Assembly: GCA_027596195.1 (NCBI GenBank) | Contig: JADGJG010000022.1 | Location: 21,128 to 85,127, forward strand | Direction of reading: 5' to 3' | Origin: Podochytrium sp. JEL0797 | Lineage: Eukaryota > Chytridiomycota > Chytridiomycetes > Chytridiales > Chytriomycetaceae | Length of the DNA stretch: 64,000 nt | In this document: piece after piece, positions 12,808-22,281 of the stretch | Layout of the letters: each line of letters begins with the position of its first letter | Position numbering within the stretch: the first letter of the stretch is position 1 | Notes under the pieces: generated by a model | Databases searched by the model: none | Seen by the model: only the letters and a program-made list of their open reading frames with translations | Told to the model about the DNA's origin: nothing | Program-made: the position numbers and the translations under genes

Positions 12808-13821
12808 TCATGCCTCCACCTCCCATCCCATTGGCACACAAACAGTCCTCCCCACTGTCCTCGAAAAACACATGGTCACCGTCACATCCACCATCGCTTC
12901 GGCCCCGTGCACCACCTGCACGGTGCCTCTCTGCACTTTGCCAGACTCTGTCGCAATACGCGTGATATTAAGCGCACTCGCTGGCAAACTCGGCAAACCG
13001 AACGCCGCTGTCTCATGCACGCCTTCCTCTGTGCGCGCGCATTCGCGATGGTGTTCGGATTCCCAGTCAGACGCTTGACACAGCGGGGAACAATACGCGA
13101 CACAGTGGCATCCTTCACAGGCCGTGAGTGTCACATTTTGACTCAACGGAGATGCGCCGCACCAAAAGCACACAGTCAAGCTCGTGCAAGTCTGCTCTGG
13201 AGTTGGTTTCTTCAAAATCACCGTTCCACAAGTTTTCAACTTGTCCGCGTCCACTTGCAGCGTATGGTTCAAGACAATGCATTCGTCCTCAACAGTGCTG
13301 TACAGGTAAGCATCGCAGATTTCGGGCATGTTCAAAAAGAAGGAAATGAGCTGGGCCATTTGCTGCTTGTGCGCAGGGTCGCGGATGGGAGGCAGTGGGA
13401 GCGGCGGGTCGATCTTTTCTGCGGCCATGATGAAATCGAACGGGAGCGATTGGAGGGCAGCAGCAAAGTCTTTGAGCTGGGTAATCTCGGATTTCGTGAG
13501 CGCGCAGACGGCGAGTCGTGTCGCGTTGGCCAGGAACCACCATTTGGGACTCGTGGTCGATGCAGTGGGGAGCTTAACGCCCCAGAGTTGAGGGGAGTCA
13601 AAGAGACATTGTTGGGCGAGGGTGGTTGGTGAAAGGAGGTTGGCAGTTGTGAGGGATTTGAGCCAGGCGGTTTGGAACTGGGTGACTGTCGCGGCGGAGG
13701 GGGTCACGCCCATCCACATGGATTGCGGGATATATTGCTTGAATCCAGATCCAAGGAGGAGGCCGATGGGGAGGTCCGGGGGTGAAGGGGGGGGAACAGG
13801 GATGTCGGAAGCGGTGGCCAT
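12808..13821 (-). CDS. MYND zinc-finger protein
   Basis: Single exon. The frame is open from 13914, but ATG 13821 (MATASDIPVPPPSPPDLPIG) is the likelier start, giving about 337 residues. The first 210 residues match no family I recognise (GLLLGSGFKQYIPQSMWMGV; WWFLANATRLAVCALTKSEI). A MYND finger lies near 13165-13045: CFWCGAS, LTACEGC, AYCSPLCQASDW, EHHRECA. The tail reads like a beta-rich domain (GTVQVVHGAEAMVDVTVTMC). It is not a close copy of the other MYND proteins at 1-1938 and 44018-45602. The opposite strand has a 241-residue frame, a shadow of this gene. Confidence 0.75.
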   Translation of the reverse strand: MATASDIPVPPPSPPDLPIGLLLGSGFKQYIPQSMWMGVTPSAATVTQFQTAWLKSLTTANLLSPTTLAQQCLFDSPQLWGVKLPTASTTSPKWWFLANATRLAVCALTKSEITQLKDFAAALQSLPFDFIMAAEKIDPPLPLPPIRDPAHKQQMAQLISFFLNMPEICDAYLYSTVEDECIVLNHTLQVDADKLKTCGTVILKKPTPEQTCTSLTVCFWCGASPLSQNVTLTACEGCHCVAYCSPLCQASDWESEHHRECARTEEGVHETAAFGLPSLPASALNITRIATESGKVQRGTVQVVHGAEAMVDVTVTMCFSRTVGRTVCVPMGWEVEA

Positions 13822-14167
13822 ATTGATCGACTTGGAAAAAAAACAAAAAACACTTTCTCCCACCCAACACCCACCCACTGCCCTTAATGGTAAAAAACAA
13901 CACGGCCGAAACAATCGGTTTGGAACACGTCATCCCGGTCACATCCAACCTCGATGTTCTCACTCAAATTCCACCTTCAGTTGCGAACAACGCGGGCGGA
14001 ATTCTGACTCTCTTTCTCTCTTGTCCTTTCCTTCTTTTCCATTTCTTTTCTTGGTTCTGCATTGGTTCTGCATTGGTTCCGGTTGTTTGTGGCGGAGGCG
14101 GAAAATGGTTTTGCCCAGTGTGTGATTCATCGCGCCACTGCCAGAATCATCACCAAATCACACCAAA
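13822..14167. promoter_or_regulatory. Divergent intergenic region, 346 bp
   Basis: Lies between the MYND gene (minus) and a split-barrel gene (plus), so it probably carries both promoters. Features are a long pyrimidine-rich tract at about 14012-14055 and a direct repeat of GGTTCTGCATT at about 14053-14075. Its function is not known from the sequence. Confidence 0.4.
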
Positions 14168-14887
14168 ATGGCCACTTTCGAATCCCCCACCCCCAAGGCC
14201 CTCAACGCTGTACACCGCCTCAAAGATCGCGCTTCTTACGACGAAGAATCCGTCTACACTGTCCTTGACCACGGCTTGATTGCCCACGTTGGCTTCACCC
14301 TTCCGGCCTCCATCGACGGGAGCTCCAACCTAGAAGACTGGCCCATTGTGATGCCTATGGCTTACGCACGCATCAACAACACAATCTACCTGCACGGATA
14401 CGTGTCCGGACGGCTCATGAAGGCTTTGGCCGGAACTGGTGAAGTCGGCATCACCAAATCCGCGATCACAGTCACCTTGGTCGATGGTCTCGTGATGGCC
14501 GTGTCTCCGTTCTCGCACAGCATGAATTACAGATCATGCTGTGTGTTTGGGTACCCTGAGCTCGTTACGGATCAGGAGGAAAAGGAAACTGCCCTCTCGG
14601 CCATCACGAATCATTGTTTCAAGGGCGGTGATCGATGGGGTAGCACGCGTAAAACGAGCAAGGTGGAATATCAAACTACCAAAGTGATTCGCGTGGATAT
14701 TGAAGCGGCGAGTGTCAAGCAGCGTGCTGGGCAGGCTCATGATGAGGAAGCCGACATGGCGTTGGATAATGTATTTTCGGGTGTTCTTCCTCTAGTTGCG
14801 AAGTGGGGCATTGCGGAACCCACAGAATACAACCGCGCGCCTGTTCCGGACTATGTAAAAAAGATGGAGGGCACCGATGCTTCCTGA
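14168..14887 (+). CDS. Flavin-nucleotide-binding split-barrel protein (PNPOx/NimA-like)
   Basis: Single exon of 239 residues from ATG 14168 (MATFESPTPKALNAVHRLKD). The fold is suggested by RLKDRASYDEESVYTVLDHG at the N-terminus, HVGFTLPASIDGSSNLEDWP, PMAYARINNTIYLHGYVSGR and YRSCCVFGYPELVTDQEEKE. These match the pyridoxamine-5'-phosphate-oxidase-related family found in bacteria and fungi, where cofactor and substrate are usually unknown. The C-terminus (LPLVAKWGIAEPTEYNRAPV) is also typical. There are no membrane segments. The gene is intronless, which together with a bacterial-type family could hint at old transfer, but base composition does not stand out. Confidence 0.8.
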   Translation: MATFESPTPKALNAVHRLKDRASYDEESVYTVLDHGLIAHVGFTLPASIDGSSNLEDWPIVMPMAYARINNTIYLHGYVSGRLMKALAGTGEVGITKSAITVTLVDGLVMAVSPFSHSMNYRSCCVFGYPELVTDQEEKETALSAITNHCFKGGDRWGSTRKTSKVEYQTTKVIRVDIEAASVKQRAGQAHDEEADMALDNVFSGVLPLVAKWGIAEPTEYNRAPVPDYVKKMEGTDAS

Positions 14888-15020
14888 TGAATAAAGCAGA
14901 GTTTGATCGAGAGAAGTGCAGCGCTCGAATACGCGAATGACGAACTCATATGAGCGGGTGGTGATGAAATATGTTGAAAATTGGAGTCAGGCAATGCTGA
15001 ATGGCGTGTGCTTATCATTC

Positions 15021-15095
15021 AGCGCGTGCCCGGACCACCATTTCTTTGGTGGCGACAAAGCTGTCGCGTGCCCTCGCTCTTATTTGGCGCACGTG
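15021..15095 (+). promoter_or_regulatory. Promoter block of phosphoesterase copy 1: two stem-loops and CACGTG
   Basis: CCACCA/TGGTGG forms a 6-bp stem with a 6-nt loop at 15035-15052. GCGACA/TGTCGC forms a second stem with a 4-nt loop at 15052-15067. CACGTG lies at 15090-15095, about 55 nt before the ATG. CACGTG is the E-box bound by bHLH factors, including Pho4 in yeast phosphate regulation; Pho4-type control here is inference. Confidence 0.6.
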
Positions 15096-15150
15096 ATGCG
15101 TGGCTTGGCAAATAAAGGCTAGGCTTTTTGAACAAAAAATCTTTGAAAAA

Positions 15151-16203
15151 ATGCACGCGATCGCAGCTATTCTCACCATCTCGGCTGCCTTGACTGGACT
15201 CGTCGCTTCTGCCCCGCTGGAGCGCGACGCCACCTCGTGCAGGTAAACTTCGCCCTTTCCACGCACTTCCTACGAATGGATCCCACACTGTTCGCCCACT
15301 CAAAATCCCATACCTTCACAGAGCGATCCAAAACTACATGGTTATCGTATTGGAGAACGAAGACGCGCAGGACGTTCTTGCCGACCCATACTTGGGCGGC
15401 GATCTTGCGTCGAGAGGATACCTCATGACCAACTACAACGGCGTGGCCCACCCTTCGCAGCCAAACTACATCGCCATGGTTTCTGGAAGCACTAATGGGT
15501 GCCACGACGACAACAATATCAACATCAACGCTGTGAGTGACCGGAACTCGCAGGAACTCGGCATTTTGACGTTTCTGATTCGAGTATTTTGCACACAGAA
15601 ATCCGTCGCTGATCTGTTGGAAGCCAAGGGCCTCTCCTGGAAGAACTATGCCGAAGGATATCCCGGAGGCTGTTCGCTCGGATCTGGGTACACCACTGAC
15701 GGTCTCGTTTACCGCCGCAAGCATGTTCCCTTCATCTCGTTCACCAACATCCAAACCCAAGCGACCCGCTGTGCCAAAATTGTCCCCGCCAGCCAGCTTG
15801 ACCAAGACATCGCTTCCGGAACGCTTCCTTCGTACATGTTTTACACACCCGACATGAACAACGATGGCCATGACACGAATATTCCCACCTCGTCTGCCTG
15901 GTTGCAAGGATTCTTGGAACCGTTACTTATGAACCCGTTGTTCGCCAACACATTGTTCCACATTGTGTACGATGAATCCTACACGTCGTATGTATCTTGG
16001 ATGGAGGTTCAAAATTTTTGTTCAAACTAACCATCGGAAAATTAGATTCTCTCTTCATTGGAGCCGGAATCAAAGGCGCAGGAGTTACGGATGACACGCC
16101 CTACGACCATTATTCTGGCCTCGCCACTGTGGAGCAGATCTTTGGCCTCGGAAACCTCGGGTTGAACGACGCCACCGCCAACACGATTCCATTTGCTTGT
16201 TAA
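15151..16203 (+). CDS. Secreted phosphoesterase (acid phosphatase/PLC family), copy 1, C-terminus frameshifted
   Basis: ATG 15151 encodes a signal peptide (MHAIAAILTISAALTGLV). Introns lie at 15243-15321 and 15533-15598. The phosphoesterase domain shows YMVIVLENEDAQ, then HPSQPNYIAMVSGSTNG, FYTPDMNNDGHDTN and FHIVYDES, the motifs of the family that releases phosphate from phosphoesters outside the cell. Compared with copy 3, 17 nt are missing at the exon 3/intron 3 junction (about 15988). The donor GTATGT, a CTAAC branch site and the TTAG acceptor survive. However, no available donor puts the last exon (LFIGAGIKGAGV to TIPFAC) in frame. The product therefore probably ends early and loses about 55 C-terminal residues, so this may be a decaying copy. 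Confidence 0.75.
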
Positions 16204-16578
16204 AAACAAGATTTAGCGCGTTTCTATTCGAATAAAATCGCCCGGAGCTGGCCTTCAACTTTTTCTTTGTCAATCACCTCCATCCTCGCTTTTTAATTAA
16301 TTGTCCGAAAATAGAAAAGGGTCGAGATCAGAGTTGAGGTATTCAAGGAAGCATTCAGGGCAGAGAGACGACGAAGAAACGTGTTGAAGACTCGGAGTCA
16401 CGCGGAGTGGCACGTGCCACGAATCTTGCGTGCCCCAGTCCACCTTATCCTAACGCGGTATCATGCAGCGCGTGCCCAAGTCCACCAAAAAATAGCTCGC
16501 GTGCCCTCGCTCTCATGTGGTGCACGTGATGTCTGCCTTAAAAGCAGATCCATTCGGCCAAAGAATCAGTCACCAAAA
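16204..16578 (+). promoter_or_regulatory. Intergenic and promoter region of phosphoesterase copy 2
   Basis: Contains CACGTG at 16411-16416 and again at 16523-16528, about 50 nt before the ATG. The block at 16469-16528 matches those of copies 1 and 3, except that the two stem-loops are largely lost (TCCACCAAAAAATAGCTCGC remains). Confidence 0.5.
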
Positions 16579-17601
16579 ATGCACGCAATCGCAGCCGTTC
16601 TCGCCGTCTCAGCCACTTTGACTGGACTCATCGCTTCTGCCTCAGCTACTCCATGCGGGTAAATCTCTCCTCCTCCCAAGCGCTGGATCCGCCACTGTTT
16701 CCCCTTACTCAAAATCCCATACTTTGACAGGGCGATCCAAAACTACATGGTTATCGTATTGGAGAACGAAGACGCGCAGGCCGTTCTTGCCGACCCATAT
16801 TTGGGAGGCAATCTTGCGTCGAGAGGATACCTCATGACAAACTACAACGGCGTGGCCCACCCTTCGCAACCAAACTACATTGCAATGGTTTCCGGAAGCA
16901 CCAACGGGTGCACCAACGACAACAATATTAACATCAAGACTGTGAGTGATCAGAACTCACCATTTTGACTTTTCTGATTCGAGTATTTTGCGCACAGAAA
17001 TCCGTCGCTGATCTGTTGGAAGCCAAGGGTCTCTCCTGGAAGAACTACGCTGAAGGATATCCCGGAAGCTGCTCGCTTGGATCTAGCTACACCACCTACT
17101 ATCGCAAGCACGTCCCCTTCATATCTTTCACCAACATCCAAACCCAAGCGACCCGCTGCGCCAAAATTGTCCCCGCCAGTCAACTTACCAAGGACATCGC
17201 TTCCGGAACGCTTCCTACGTACATGTTTTACACGCCCGACATCAACAACGATGGCCATGACACAGACATTCCCACTTCGTCTGCCTGGTTGAAAGGTTTC
17301 TTGGAGCCGTTGCTTGTGAACCCGTTGTTTTCCAAGACATTGTTCCACATTGTGTACGATGAGTCTCACACGACGTCTCCCAACAAGATTTGTAAGTTCA
17401 TATTATTTTTTGAGTGCACTCAATTGCTAACTGGAATGTTCAGACTCTCTCTTCATTGGAGCCGGAATCAAGGGTGCAGGAGTTGCGGACAACAATGCTT
17501 ACACCCACTATTCTGGCCTCGCCACTGTGGAGCAGATCTTTGGCCTCGGAAACCTTGGGTTGAACGATGCCACTGCCAAAACGATTCCATTTACTTGTTA
17601 A
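16579..17601 (+). CDS. Secreted phosphoesterase (acid phosphatase/PLC family), copy 2
   Basis: ATG 16579 begins a signal peptide (MHAIAAVLAVSATLTGLI) that ends near ASATPCG. Four exons have the same intron positions as the other copies: donor GTAAAT near 16660, GTGAGT near 16939 and GTAAGT near 17392. The last intron joins KI to YSLFIGAGIKGAGVADNNAY in frame, so the reading frame is complete to TIPFTC at 17601. Motifs are YMVIVLENEDAQ, HPSQPNYIAMVSGSTNG, YTPDINNDGHDTD and FHIVYDES. Against copies 1 and 3 it lacks four residues (DGLV or NGLV) after SSYTT. It is the most divergent of the three but intact. Confidence 0.85.
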
Positions 17602-18062
17602 AACCATGCTTTGCGTGTTTTTATTTGAATAAAACTTTCCGGAGTTGGCCCTCAGTCTTTCTTTTCTTTTGTCGGGTTTGTCCGATTCAAGTTGCTACCA
17701 CCTTTTCCTTGTCCGAATATATATAAAAGGGTGCAGAGAAGAGCTGATAATTCTAGAACGCAACATTGTTGGCCCTGGTATTTCGGGTGTTCAGCAGCAT
17801 CCCGGGCAGGTGCATGAGAGGACGACGGCGAAACGTGTTGAAAACTCCGAGTCACGCGGAATGGCACGAGCCACGAATTCGCTTGGTCGTTGTCACGCAG
17901 CGCGTGCCCCAGTCCACAAATCCTTGCGCGGCATCATGCAGCGCGTGCCCAAGCCACCATTTCTTTGGTGGCGACAATGCTGTCGCGTGCCCTCGCTCTT
18001 ATTTGGTGCACGTGACTTTTGCTTTAAAAGCAGAGCCATTGGCCAAAAAATCATCCACCAAA
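17602..18062 (+). promoter_or_regulatory. Promoter region of phosphoesterase copy 3
   Basis: The 17941-18014 block repeats the copy 1 promoter nearly base for base: CCACCA/TGGTGG stem, GCGACA/TGTCGC stem, CGTGCCCTCGCTCT, and CACGTG at 18009-18014, about 50 nt before the ATG. An earlier shared segment begins near 17832. TATATAAA at about 17718-17727 belongs to the copy 2/3 spacer. Confidence 0.55.
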
Positions 18063-19096
18063 ATGCACGCAATCACAGCCATTCTCGTCATCTCAGCCAC
18101 TTTGACTGGGATCGTCTCCTCTGCCCCAGCTATCCAATGCAGGTACTCTTTTCTCATCCCGCGCACCGGATCCGCCACCACTGCCGCCCACTCAAAACCC
18201 CATACCTTCACAGAGCGATCCAAAACTACATGGTTATCGTATTGGAGAACGAAGACGCGCAGGACGTTCTTGCCGACCCATACTTGGGCGGCGATCTTGC
18301 GTCGAGAGGGTACCTCATGACAAACTACAACGGCGTGGCCCATCCTTCGCAGCCAAACTACATCGCCATGATTTCTGGAAGCACCAACGGGTGCCACAAC
18401 GACAACAATATTAACATTAAAACTGTGAGTAATCGGAACTCGCTATTTTGACGTTTCTTATGTGAGTTTTCTGGCGCAGAAATCCATCGCTGATCTGTTG
18501 GAAGCCAAGGGCCTCTCCTGGAAGAACTATGCCGAAGGGTATCCTGGAGGCTGCTCACTTGGATCTGGATACACCACCAATGGTCTCGTCTACCGCCGCA
18601 AGCATGTTCCCTTCATCTCATTCAACAACATCCAAACCCAAGCGACCCGCTGTGCCAAAATTGTCCCCGCCAGCCAGCTTGACCAAGACATCGCTTCCGG
18701 AACGCTTCCTTCGTACATGTTTTACACACCCGACATGAACAACGATGGCCATGACACGAATATTCCCACCTCGTCTGCCTGGTTGCAAGGATTCTTGGAA
18801 CCGTTACTTATGAACCCGTTGTTCGCCAACACATTGTTCCACATTGTGTACGATGAATCCTACACGTCGTCTCCCAACAGCATTTGTATGTATCATGCCG
18901 TTTTGAGTGCACTCAATCTTACCATTTAAAACGTCCAGACTCTCTCTTCATTGGAGCCGGAATCAAGGGTGCGGGAGTTACGGACAGCAATTCTTACACC
19001 CATTATTCTGGTCTCGCCACCGTGGAGCAGATCTTTGGCCTCGGAAACCTCGGATTGAACGACGCCAACGCCAAAACGATTCCATTTACTTGTTAA
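18063..19096 (+). CDS. Secreted phosphoesterase (acid phosphatase/PLC family), copy 3
   Basis: ATG 18063 starts MHAITAILVISATLTGIVSS, a cleavable signal peptide. Four exons: after the signal exon (AIQC plus AG/GTACTC), exon 2 ends NINIKT at GTGAGT near 18425, exon 3 ends SYTSSPNSI at GTATGT near 18884, and the last exon gives YSLFIGAGIKGAGVTDSNSY to TIPFTC. The motifs ENEDAQ, QPNYIAM, NDGHDTN and YDES are all present, so this copy looks functional. It is nearly identical to copy 1 over exons 2 and 3, suggesting a recent duplication or gene conversion between the two. Confidence 0.87.
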
Positions 19097-19136
19097 AAAA
19101 CTTCAAATCATGCTTTTACGTGTTTCTATTTGAATA

Positions 19137-19497
19137 AAACTTCCCGGAGCTGACACCTCAGCCATAGACACATTTATTTTTGGCCCGCCAACCCGCGTTT
19201 GCAAGCTCTTCCGCATGGCCAGATCCACGCTTTCGACACGCTTTATCTGTTGAGCAGGGCGAAGTGTTGCTCTCTTTTGCGTAAAACTACTTCACATTGA
19301 CTTAAATTCTTTTAAAATATTTAATTTAAAAATCCGCCTTACGAAGGAGGGGGAAAGGGGGGATTGACACCGAATAATCAATCAAATTATTGGAATCTGA
19401 AATACGAGATCCCCTATGGTCATTATAGCATCTATGGAAGAAAGCGTTAAAATAAAAAAAAAGTCGTCAGACTTGTCAAAACAACGTTCAAAAAAGA
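19137..19497. other. Intergenic, about 360 bp
   Basis: AT-rich around 19305-19335, with A-runs at 19451-19465 just before the next ATG. No gene, RNA or repeat recognised. Confidence 0.5.
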
Positions 19498-20594
19498 ATG
19501 AGCGAAAGTGGTTTGCGCAGGCTCTTTCCGTCGCTTACGTCCCTCGTTGAAACACACACCCCATCTGTTTGGCGCCATATCTTCCCCCCTGAGTCCCGCA
19601 GTCTCTGCCCTCAGGATCCCATTTCTTTTGACGTCACCGGCTTCGTTCCTTCCGAATACCACGCACACGTGCTCTCGTTCCTTGGCCATGACACCTCACC
19701 CATCACAAATCTCGCATCGCTCCCCATCCGCAGTCCGATCCTCCTGATTCTCTCTCTTGTGGGGCTTGGCGTCGGGCTGCACGGATTTTTTGTGATTCGC
19801 GAGAAGTCGTGGACGTGGCGACGAGTTTATTTATGGTACGCCGTTATGAATGCGGGTGCGATACTGTGTCACAATCTTGCGGAAGAGGAGTCATGGATCC
19901 GGAGTGTTGGTTGGTCAATTGATGTCGCCGCAACTGGGAGGTGAGTCGCAACTCTCCAAACACCAAGCCTGTCAAACTCACAATAACAAAAAACCCCGCC
20001 TACAGCCTTTCACTCAACATGCTCCTTGCGTGCATCTATCAACCATTTCCCACCTCTAGTCCTCGCACACAAACCCGCGACAGCACCACAATCTCTCACC
20101 TCTCGCTCCTCACCACCGCGTTCCTCTTCCTCGCGGCTTACCTCGGAATCTGCATTAACCCACCTGTTGCATACACCCCAGAAGTAATCTACCTCTTCAT
20201 CACGAGCCTATCCGCCTTAGTGGTATTTGCAAAGCTGATCCTCCCAGCTGCCGTGCTTCCTTCCTCCATCCCTCGCGCCACCCCACTCGGCCGCGTATCT
20301 CTCATCCTCGCATTCACTTTCGTATTAATGGGTGCAACGGGAATTGCAGCTGACCGCCATTATTGTGCCTGGGTCGTTGCACTGGGTGACGCGAAATCGG
20401 GGGTTCTGCGCAGCGTGAGCTTTTTGGACGCATTTTTTGCAGGATGTTTGGCTGGGATGCAGGTGCTGCTTGTGTATGTTTTGTGGGGGTGTCGTGAGGA
20501 GAAGGGCGGGGTGGGAGGGTTCGCAAGGGAGGTGGTTGGGGCTGTGAAGGCGAAGCGTGGGGGTCGGAAGGATGCGAGGAAGAAAGTGGAATGA
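19498..20594 (+). CDS. Multi-pass membrane protein, unknown function
   Basis: ATG 19498 (MSESGLRRLFPSLTSLVETH). One short intron near 19940-20007 joins DVAATG to SLSLNMLLACIY. Exon 1 begins with about 70 hydrophilic residues, followed by a membrane segment (SPILLILSLVGLGVGLHGFF) and a second one (LWYAVMNAGAILCHNL). Exon 2 adds LSLLTTAFLFLAAYLGICI, VIYLFITSLSALVVFAKLIL, VSLILAFTFVLMGATGIAA and FFAGCLAGMQVLLVYVLWG. I count about seven segments and a Lys/Arg-rich tail (VKAKRGGRKDARKKVE), probably cytosolic. I do not recognise the family. A GPCR-like or ER membrane role cannot be decided from this. Confidence 0.65.
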
Positions 20595-20696
20595 TCAAGT
20601 AGCAATTGAAGTTACTGGATAAAACAAAATCGCCACCGCTCACAAGCCGCAATCGGTTATCCATTTTGAAAAATCTTGATCAAAAATCAGGAAACG

Positions 20697-22163
20697 ATGG
20701 TGCGGTTTTCTCCCTTCTGTGGCATTCGCTTACTGACAGTCTCTCCCTTTACCAGAACGATTACGAGGTATTTATATAGCGGCAAAGCTCGGCTGAATCG
20801 ACCGGCAACGCAACAGATCGGCAAAACCCTCGGCGAAGGAAGTTACGCCCTCGTCAAAGAGGCCACCAAGGTACGATCCATACCCACCGCTTAACTATAC
20901 AGCGCTCCAACCCCACTCCTTCTCACGATCTCTCCCCCCCGCAGATCAGCACGGGCGAGAAATTCGCAGTCAAAGTGATCAACAAGGAATTCATGCTCAA
21001 CATCCACAAGCCACACCTGATTGCCAACGAAGTCGAAGTGTTGAAGAAGGTGTCCAAGGGCAGTCCTTTCATTGTTTCGCTGTACGATTGTGAGTGTCGT
21101 TAGTGGACCACTCAAAATTGACCAAAACACAAGCATTCGATGACGAAGAAAACTTCTACTTGGTGATGGATTGTGAGTTTTTACTTTATTATTCAATCAT
21201 GAGTCTTGATCTGTGCTCCGCGCGCGTCCGTTCTGTAACTGAACGCCCGATTTAATCACAATTGACAGTGTGCACGGGCGGAGATCTGTTTGACCGCATC
21301 GTTGAACGAGGCTCATTTTTCGAGGAAGACGCGGCTGAAATTATCTACTCGGTCCTCAAAGCGGTGGAATACATGCACTCTCAAAATATTGTTCACAGAG
21401 ACATCAAGGTCCGTTCCATCTCCTGTTATCCCTCTCTACACAGCATCGAATATTCGCCAACTATTCGATTATTACCATACTCCCCGTTCCCCAGCCCGAA
21501 AACCTCATTTTCAAGTCCAAAACCTCCAAACACGTCCTCCTTGCCGATTTCGGACTCTCCAAACTTACCACTGACACTCAATCCCCCCTCCGCACCGCCT
21601 GCGGTACCATGGGATACATGGCCCCTGAAATCCTCGAGAAAACGGGACACGGCAAGCCCGTGGACATGTGGGCCGTCGGCGTCATGACGTATTTCTGGCT
21701 CTGTGGATACCCCCCCTTCCGTGGTGGCATGGAGCTCTACAACACCCTGATTGGACAGTTTGATTTCAAGCCGGATGAATATTGGAAGGATATTTCGGAC
21801 CCGGCCAAGGATTTCATCCGGAAGTTGATTGTTGTGGAGCCGGGGAAGAGAATGACGGCGACGCAGGCGTTGCAGCACCCGTGGATTGTGGAATATGCGA
21901 CTCCGATTGTTTTGGAGGCAGAGGCTGTGAAGCGCGTGGCGACTGCGGACTTGGCGCCGAGAATTTCTGGGAAGCGGTTCCGCGGTGCGATTCATGCGGT
22001 GATGGCTTCGAATCGACTCAAGAGTGGTGGATCGGGGAGGAGCTTGAGTGATGGGTCCACTTTGGGCTCTGCCTCGGTGCAAGAAGGTGTTTGGGAGGAG
22101 AGCCCGGTTTCGACAAAGCGGAAGGCGGTGACGGATGTGGACGACGGTGACAACCCGATGTGA
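20697..22163 (+). CDS. Calcium/calmodulin-dependent protein kinase (CaMK1-like)
   Basis: Multi-exon serine/threonine kinase from ATG 20697. The glycine loop is [18 protein letters not shown]. The catalytic Lys is in [13 protein letters not shown], next to [16 protein letters not shown]. The remaining motifs are HRDIK/PENLIF (interrupted by an intron), ADFGLSKL, the activation-loop end [32 protein letters not shown] and [16 protein letters not shown]. The C-terminus after the kinase core ([20 protein letters not shown]) is the expected position of the autoinhibitory/calmodulin-binding helix. The region before the glycine loop (about 40 residues, [15 protein letters not shown]) is short. The HRDIK intron seems to use a GTCCGT donor. 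Only the CaMK group is certain; the calcium dependence is inferred. Confidence 0.88.
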
Positions 22164-22281
22164 TTCGTGCGCTGAGAAAAGAGATTCTTTATGAGGTTAT
22201 CGAAAGCAAATAGGAAATGAAGTTCTGATAATCCCCCTGGAATGCATGGGTTCCTGGTGCGTGCCCGCTCCCCCTGGCACT

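Larger units (their letters stand above)
15001..19140 (+). repeat. Three-copy tandem array of a phosphoesterase gene unit
   Basis: Three units of about 1.4-1.5 kb, each with a promoter block, signal-peptide exon and three more exons. Coding identity is very high between copies 1 and 3, with long identical stretches around 15700-15960 and 18580-18850. Promoters share TCATGCAGCGCGTGCCCAAG-like and CGTGCCCTCGCTCT segments. Copies 2 and 3 also share a block further upstream (AAACGTGTTGAA and GAGTCACGCGGA at about 16379 and 17832). Intron positions are the same. The array is inferred from direct comparison of the sequence. Confidence 0.9.

Noticed and set aside
12907..13632. 241-residue plus-strand frame opposite the MYND gene
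   Set aside because: The minus frame contains a full MYND finger and a good start; the plus frame has no recognisable feature.
8508..14887. Idea that the two flavin split-barrel genes are tandem duplicates
   Set aside because: They share only a fold class. Sequences around the barrel strands differ, one has a membrane anchor, and they lie 5 kb apart with unrelated flanks.
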